DNA of 9,393 nucleotides. Origin: Chloroflexia bacterium. Lineage in GTDB: Bacteria; Chloroflexota; Chloroflexia; Thermomicrobiales; UBA6265. The translations under genes were made by a program, and so were the position numbers. Each line of letters opens with the position of its first letter. Positions within the stretch are counted from its first letter, which is position 1. Where the stretch lies: NCBI GenBank assembly GCA_013698495.1, contig JACCUV010000067.1:1-9393 (forward strand), read 5' to 3'. The notes below the pieces were generated by a model, which saw only the letters and a list, made by a program, of their open reading frames with translations, was not told the origin of the DNA and ran no database searches. Of the stretch, positions 7,001 to 9,393 are shown piece after piece.

Positions 7001-7540
7001 GCGGCGAGTCCATCGAGTGAGCAGTCCGATCTGGCGCCGGCGGCCCCGATACTGCCTACCCAATCGGGCACGCCAGGCGCCTTCCTCCTGCCTGAGCGTG
7101 AAGGTGCGGCGCCACCCTCGTGCGAGGAGGGCGGCCAACTGGAGCAGTCGGAACTTGATGACGTGGGCGAGCTGCCCGACGAACTCACACCAGACGAACT
7201 CACTCCAGAAGTTGTCAGTGTCGCGACGACCAACGATGGCAATCTGCGGGCGACCGGAGATGCAGATGGGGCAGTCGTCCTCTGGGAAGAGACGGACGAC
7301 GGGTGGGAGATGCTCGGTCCACTGCCTGGTCATGCCGGCGCGGTGACCGCCCTCGCGTTCGATGAGGATGGGCGTTACCTGGCATCGGGGGATGCCATGG
7401 GCGTGATTATCGTTTGGCATCTCGAACCTGAGGAGTGGGTCGACATCGCCTGCGCTCGGGCCGGTCGCTCCTTGACCAAAGAGGAAGTGGTGGACCATCT
7501 CCATGTGGAGCCGGAGGAATGGGAACCGAGTTGCGAATGA
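4001..7540 (+). CDS. nSTAND-type P-loop ATPase with a transmembrane helix and C-terminal WD40 propeller
   Basis: The product is 1179 residues. It opens with NPYVGPRSFTREDASWFFGR (8-27), the N-terminal signature of nSTAND1-type ATPases. Walker A is SPSGAGKTS (48-56, Lys54) and Walker B is VLIFDQFEEIL (146-156). FSLREDYLAGLDPY (189-202), EPIHLQLVCDNLW (288-300) and YELAHDRMIGPVLASNASW (403-421) are further conserved family blocks. A single hydrophobic helix (about 485-503) follows a basic stretch and links to a LDLGLLLAVEA segment (541-551) typical of this family. From about 600 onward come roughly nine to ten degenerate WD40 repeats, marked by DGxIxIW-like ends near 679, 741, 794, 839, 884, 934, 981, 1088 and 1132. 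A Pro/Ser/Glu-rich insert (991-1070) interrupts them. The end, DIACARAGRSLTKEEV to PSCE, is the usual cap of such proteins. ATG 4001 is preferred over the in-frame TTG 3980 because it gives the ATGA overlap. STAND proteins are ATP-driven switches that oligomerise on sensing a ligand. No effector domain precedes the ATPase here. Confidence 0.93.
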   Translation: MNSQVAPNPYVGPRSFTREDASWFFGRERELQELIHLTIAERIVLLYSPSGAGKTSLLQAGLNPALRVEGFRVLPVIRVNMEPPLNGPANRFVASTIRHLEDGLPAGQKLGIEPAALGGLTIKEYLDRLPRQSASDPAEDVPEFDVLIFDQFEEILTIEPASRTARKARIAFFGQVASALSDHSRWAVFSLREDYLAGLDPYRRAVPTRLANHFRLDLLQREDARQAIIQPPLAMRASPGNADSAPLEPVTFADDAVTRLLNDLGGGSRHGDDPAASDGLIDDALYIEPIHLQLVCDNLWEQLQPAPGAIITPEQIEESGDVDTALREYYDRQVARIAELTPDAQERDIRDWFEHGLILREQGIRGQVAHGAGQSGGLDNDIVAALVDAKLVNRETRLKAVRYELAHDRMIGPVLASNASWARTHLSEAQRKASGWDRAGQPPTNLLGAREWAAAKRWSRQPGVKLRDYERRFIDQSGAVLARRIMYPALAIALAILGAVVFWRLEESSQNERATILAIASGWADSAFSRLPQGAAQEDQLDLGLLLAVEAVEYLDREDIPLGFGAKRTLFNALVAQPHLIASIHVDNSSESGDARQSTSVLLRDAAAPLAISDDGRLLATTSQGQVVLLELSIPRFDAPLDVSNPHFLAEGAGGAGATALALSSPDSGSGMLLSVGNADGSIGIWNETNRHEFEQIGTIPAPNPDAGCGVTETDSLLPTTLVTVTNLIFDGGDVLAAGYSDGAIGIWNVLNPEVPEPVDTLRPPSEVAPCGSGLRSLAFTPQTGSGQIVAGYATGAIWPWEGPLEVQEGGEPVAPSLSTAVEAIAITEDGRFMVFGGQDGLFVWRLDDRTVTEQRRASRTTHGPVTSLAMDPLDPSTLFSGHANGEIVRWDMTRTANVIPLPTETASVSAPTGQAVVELALTADGRWLSSRNVDGAVSLWNPIGAPPIGQPANGSQLAEASCVVSLSFDGIFLRSESEDGPGASWDLAQIPTTPIPSEPAASPSSEQSDLAPAAPILPTQSGTPGAFLLPEREGAAPPSCEEGGQLEQSELDDVGELPDELTPDELTPEVVSVATTNDGNLRATGDADGAVVLWEETDDGWEMLGPLPGHAGAVTALAFDEDGRYLASGDAMGVIIVWHLEPEEWVDIACARAGRSLTKEEVVDHLHVEPEEWEPSCE
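7178..7207 (+). repeat. Tandem 15-base duplication inside the propeller insert
   Basis: Two in-frame copies of a five-codon unit encoding Asp-Glu-Leu-Thr-Pro (residues 1060-1064 and 1065-1069) lie side by side, differing at one base (ACA versus ACT for Thr). The duplication is in the low-complexity acidic linker before the last two WD40 repeats and looks like recent slippage. Confidence 0.75.
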
Positions 7541-7580
7541 GCACACAATTGAAGCGGCCTTGAACGATCGCGTTGCCAAC

Positions 7581-7586
7581 AGGAGG
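7581..7586 (+). promoter_or_regulatory. Shine-Dalgarno of the secreted-protein gene
   Basis: AGGAGG ends eight bases before the ATG at 7595. It is a full-strength site, stronger than that of the STAND gene, and fixes the start of the small secreted protein. Confidence 0.75.
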
Positions 7587-7594
7587 AAGTTCTG

Positions 7595-8098
7595 ATGAAA
7601 CACCTGCGACTCGTTTCTTGCCTGGTCATGATCGCGATGTTGGCGGGGACGAGCCAGCCGATCGGCGCACGGGCGCCAATGGTTTCGGCCCAATCGGGCG
7701 ACGCTGGCGTCTTCGGTTTTAATCAGACAGACTGGGACGACTCATTCACGTTCATTGAGCATCGATCGGACGGCATCGCCATCTACCAGTTGAACGATGG
7801 TGGCGGCCTCTATGTTCGGTTCGACGACGCAGGGAACACCACCTATGTGGAATATCAGTTGGGAGCATCCCTCGCTTTCAGCGATATGGAGTCCTTCGTT
7901 CTTGGTGAACTGATGCCGGGTGACGCCGAGCCCGCTGGCCGATATCAGGACGTTATGGTCGGCAGTAATATCGAGCACCGGTTTACCGTGCAGTTGTACG
8001 CCAGTGACACGGTGAGCCAATTGCTGCCTGAATACTCGGGGATCATCCTGGTCGCATTCCATCAGGATGGCTTGAATTTCAGCGTCAGCGTTGGCTAA
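7595..8098 (+). CDS. Small secreted protein of unknown function
   Basis: The product is 167 residues, and I do not recognise its family. The N-terminus is a classical signal peptide: basic MKHLR, a hydrophobic core LVSCLVMIAMLAG (6-18), then a polar region with probable signal peptidase cleavage after a SAQ or ARA site (about 26-34). The one Cys near the core (Cys9) is not in a lipobox context, so a lipoprotein is unlikely. The mature part of about 135 residues has no Cys, is acidic, and alternates hydrophobic and polar residues with Gly/Asp turns (for example GIAIYQLNDGGGLYVRFDD), which suggests a compact beta-sheet fold. It ends FSVSVG. It lies 54 bases after the STAND gene with no terminator between, so it is probably co-transcribed. 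Its job is unknown; it may be an accessory, or simply a passenger. Confidence 0.8.
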   Translation: MKHLRLVSCLVMIAMLAGTSQPIGARAPMVSAQSGDAGVFGFNQTDWDDSFTFIEHRSDGIAIYQLNDGGGLYVRFDDAGNTTYVEYQLGASLAFSDMESFVLGELMPGDAEPAGRYQDVMVGSNIEHRFTVQLYASDTVSQLLPEYSGIILVAFHQDGLNFSVSVG

Positions 8099-8117
8099 AG
8101 CCGCGGCCAGATAGCCA
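8092..8117 (+). repeat. Stem-loop spanning the stop codon of the secreted-protein gene
   Basis: TGGCTA (8092-8097) and TAGCCA (8112-8117) are perfect reverse complements around a 14-base loop that contains the palindrome CCGCGG. The left arm includes part of the TAA stop. With no T-run it is a poor terminator candidate; at most it would reduce read-through or protect the upstream mRNA end. Confidence 0.3.
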
Positions 8118-8176
8118 GGAACCCGAGAGTGTCAACTGATCAATGATGGCGTCCAGTTCGGTAGGAAAGTGTGGCA

Positions 8177-9393
8177 ATGGAGGATCCTTCTCAATCGCTG
8201 GTGTTCAATGGGTTGAATGGCGCGACCGGCGACTACCTCTTGCCGCCGCTGACGACGGCGCAGGTCGCGCGATTTGCCCGTGGCGAACGGCTCGACGTGC
8301 AGCATCGCAAGGATTTGCAGGCTCGCCACTTCGTGCAGACGCAGCCGTCGTACCACATGGTGGCAGGTCGTGACCCGACGGACCTGGCGCAGACCGGTTG
8401 GGGCGTGATTTTCGCGCGGGACGCGGATCCGGCGATTCGCGAGGCGCTGGCTCCCTTGCTCGATCATCGCCGATTGGGCGCGGCCGCTACCGACGAACGG
8501 CGCTATCGCGAGTACGTTGGGGAAGATGGCTGCCACCCCGGCGAATCGGCGTACGACTTCCTGGGCCGGTTTGGTGTGGGTCCCGGTCCGGCAAATCCGG
8601 ACAAGGTTCCCTATTACCTCCTGATTGTGGGCGATCCGGAGACCATTCCGTTCCACTTCCAGTATCAGCTCGATGTTGTGCGCGCGGTCGGCCGGGTTCA
8701 TTTCGACACGATCGAGGAGTATGCCCGGTATGCCGACAGTGTCGTAACCACCGAGTCCTCGGTCAGCCGACCGCGACGGGCGGTGTTTTTCGGTGTGTGC
8801 AATGACGGCGATCCCGCGACCGCGCTGAGCGCCACGCAACTCGTCGCGCCGCTCGCCGTCTTCCTGAAATCAGACCAACCTGAATGGTCGGTCGAGACGA
8901 TCGTCGGTCCGGGACAGGCGACGAAGGAACGGCTGGGGCAGGTGCTGGGTGGCGATCAAACTCCGGCCTTCCTCTTCACCGCCAGCCACGGGATCGGTTT
9001 TCCGGTCGACGATCCGCGGCTGCTTCCACAACAGGGCGCACTCGTCTGCCAGGATTGGCCAGGTCCGGAGAATCACAAGGGAGCACTATCCGAGGACTTC
9101 TACCTCGGCGCGGACGACATCGGCGACGGGGCACGGCTGCAGGGCGTGATCGGGTTTCACTTTGCCTGCTACGGGGCGGGCACGCCTCGCCTCGACGACT
9201 TCGCCCACCATGCGTTTGAGGAGGCGGCGCCACTGGCGCCCCATGCGTTCGTTGCTGCCCTCCCGAAGCGGCTGCTCGGGCATCCAAAGGGAGGCGCGCT
9301 GGCGATCGTGGGTCACGTGGAGCGAGCGTGGGGATGCTCGTTCGACTGGCAAGGGGCGGGACCGCAGCGGGAGGTGTTCGAGAGCACGTTCAA
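8177..9393 (+). CDS. Caspase-fold (clan CD, C25/gingipain-like) cysteine protease-like protein, 3' end outside window
   Basis: The frame from ATG 8177 stays open for 405 codons to the right edge. ATG 8177 lies eight bases after AGGAAA (8163-8168); the GTG at 8171 in the same frame is too close to that site, and a TAG (8162-8164) closes the frame upstream. Landmarks are YYLLIVGDPETIPFHFQY (146-163), RAVGRVHFDT (169-178), FLFTASHGIGF (265-275) with candidate catalytic His271, and GFHFACYGAGTP (326-337) with candidate catalytic Cys331. A hydrophobic strand ending in His-Gly, then about 60 residues later a strand ending in Cys before a small loop, is the clan CD pattern. The 'llivGDp..iP' and 'vGR' elements resemble peptidase C25. 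No signal peptide is seen, unlike secreted gingipains, so it is probably intracellular. ALAIVGHVERAWGCSF (374-389) is a further hydrophobic stretch near the edge. Substrate and remaining domains are unknown. It lies 78 bases after the secreted-protein gene on the same strand. Confidence 0.75.
   Translation, partial: MEDPSQSLVFNGLNGATGDYLLPPLTTAQVARFARGERLDVQHRKDLQARHFVQTQPSYHMVAGRDPTDLAQTGWGVIFARDADPAIREALAPLLDHRRLGAAATDERRYREYVGEDGCHPGESAYDFLGRFGVGPGPANPDKVPYYLLIVGDPETIPFHFQYQLDVVRAVGRVHFDTIEEYARYADSVVTTESSVSRPRRAVFFGVCNDGDPATALSATQLVAPLAVFLKSDQPEWSVETIVGPGQATKERLGQVLGGDQTPAFLFTASHGIGFPVDDPRLLPQQGALVCQDWPGPENHKGALSEDFYLGADDIGDGARLQGVIGFHFACYGAGTPRLDDFAHHAFEEAAPLAPHAFVAALPKRLLGHPKGGALAIVGHVERAWGCSFDWQGAGPQREVFESTF

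Noticed and set aside
8132..8839. Antisense open frame (235 codons) opposite the C25-like gene
   Set aside because: The + strand frame has the His and Cys motifs, a ribosome site and an unbroken frame to the edge; the antisense frame has none of these.
1..9393. CRISPR arrays, tRNA or rRNA genes, insertion sequences, integrase attachment repeats
   Set aside because: I looked for regularly spaced direct repeats, clover-leaf arms, transposase motifs and terminal inverted repeats and saw none, so the CHAT protein here is not evidently part of a type III-E CRISPR locus.

Overview
The window is a GC-rich bacterial segment with every recognisable gene on the + strand. Gene style (an nSTAND-type ATPase joined to WD40 repeats, a CHAT protein, and anmK next to a serine hydrolase) would suit a Chloroflexota/Thermomicrobia-like or other large-genome, morphologically complex bacterium. 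This assignment is inference; no rRNA or other taxonomic marker is present.

Region 1 (1-1399) looks like cell-wall recycling. It holds the 3' tail of a probable beta-lactamase-fold serine hydrolase (2-130), a 57-base spacer with a strong stem-loop (143-163), and a complete anhydro-N-acetylmuramic acid kinase, AnmK (188-1399).

Region 2 (1400-1751) is a 352-base intergenic stretch with a good candidate promoter (1453-1481). The promoter lies between two perfect 11-base palindromes. A long leader follows, with two hairpins and a doubtful 68-codon ORF that ends on an ATGA overlap with the next gene.

Region 3 (1752-9393) is the interesting part: four co-directional genes that look like one operon. 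The first encodes a CHAT caspase-like protease domain fused to a SIR2-like domain (750 aa). Its stop codon overlaps the start of the second gene (ATGA), a 1179-aa nSTAND-type P-loop ATPase with one transmembrane helix and a C-terminal WD40 propeller. After 54 bases comes a 167-aa secreted protein of unknown function. After another 78 bases begins a second caspase-fold (clan CD, C25/gingipain-like) protein that runs off the right edge with at least 405 codons and no stop.

Reading the genes together: a STAND ATPase with a propeller sensor but no effector domain of its own is translationally coupled to a protein carrying two possible effectors, a protease and a SIR2-type nucleotide-binding domain. 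A second protease-like protein is downstream. This matches the general logic of NTP-dependent bacterial conflict (anti-phage or programmed-cell-death) systems. The exact four-gene set, and a SIR2 domain that appears to lack the usual catalytic histidine, are the points most worth following. Any defence role is inferred from domain content and gene order only.
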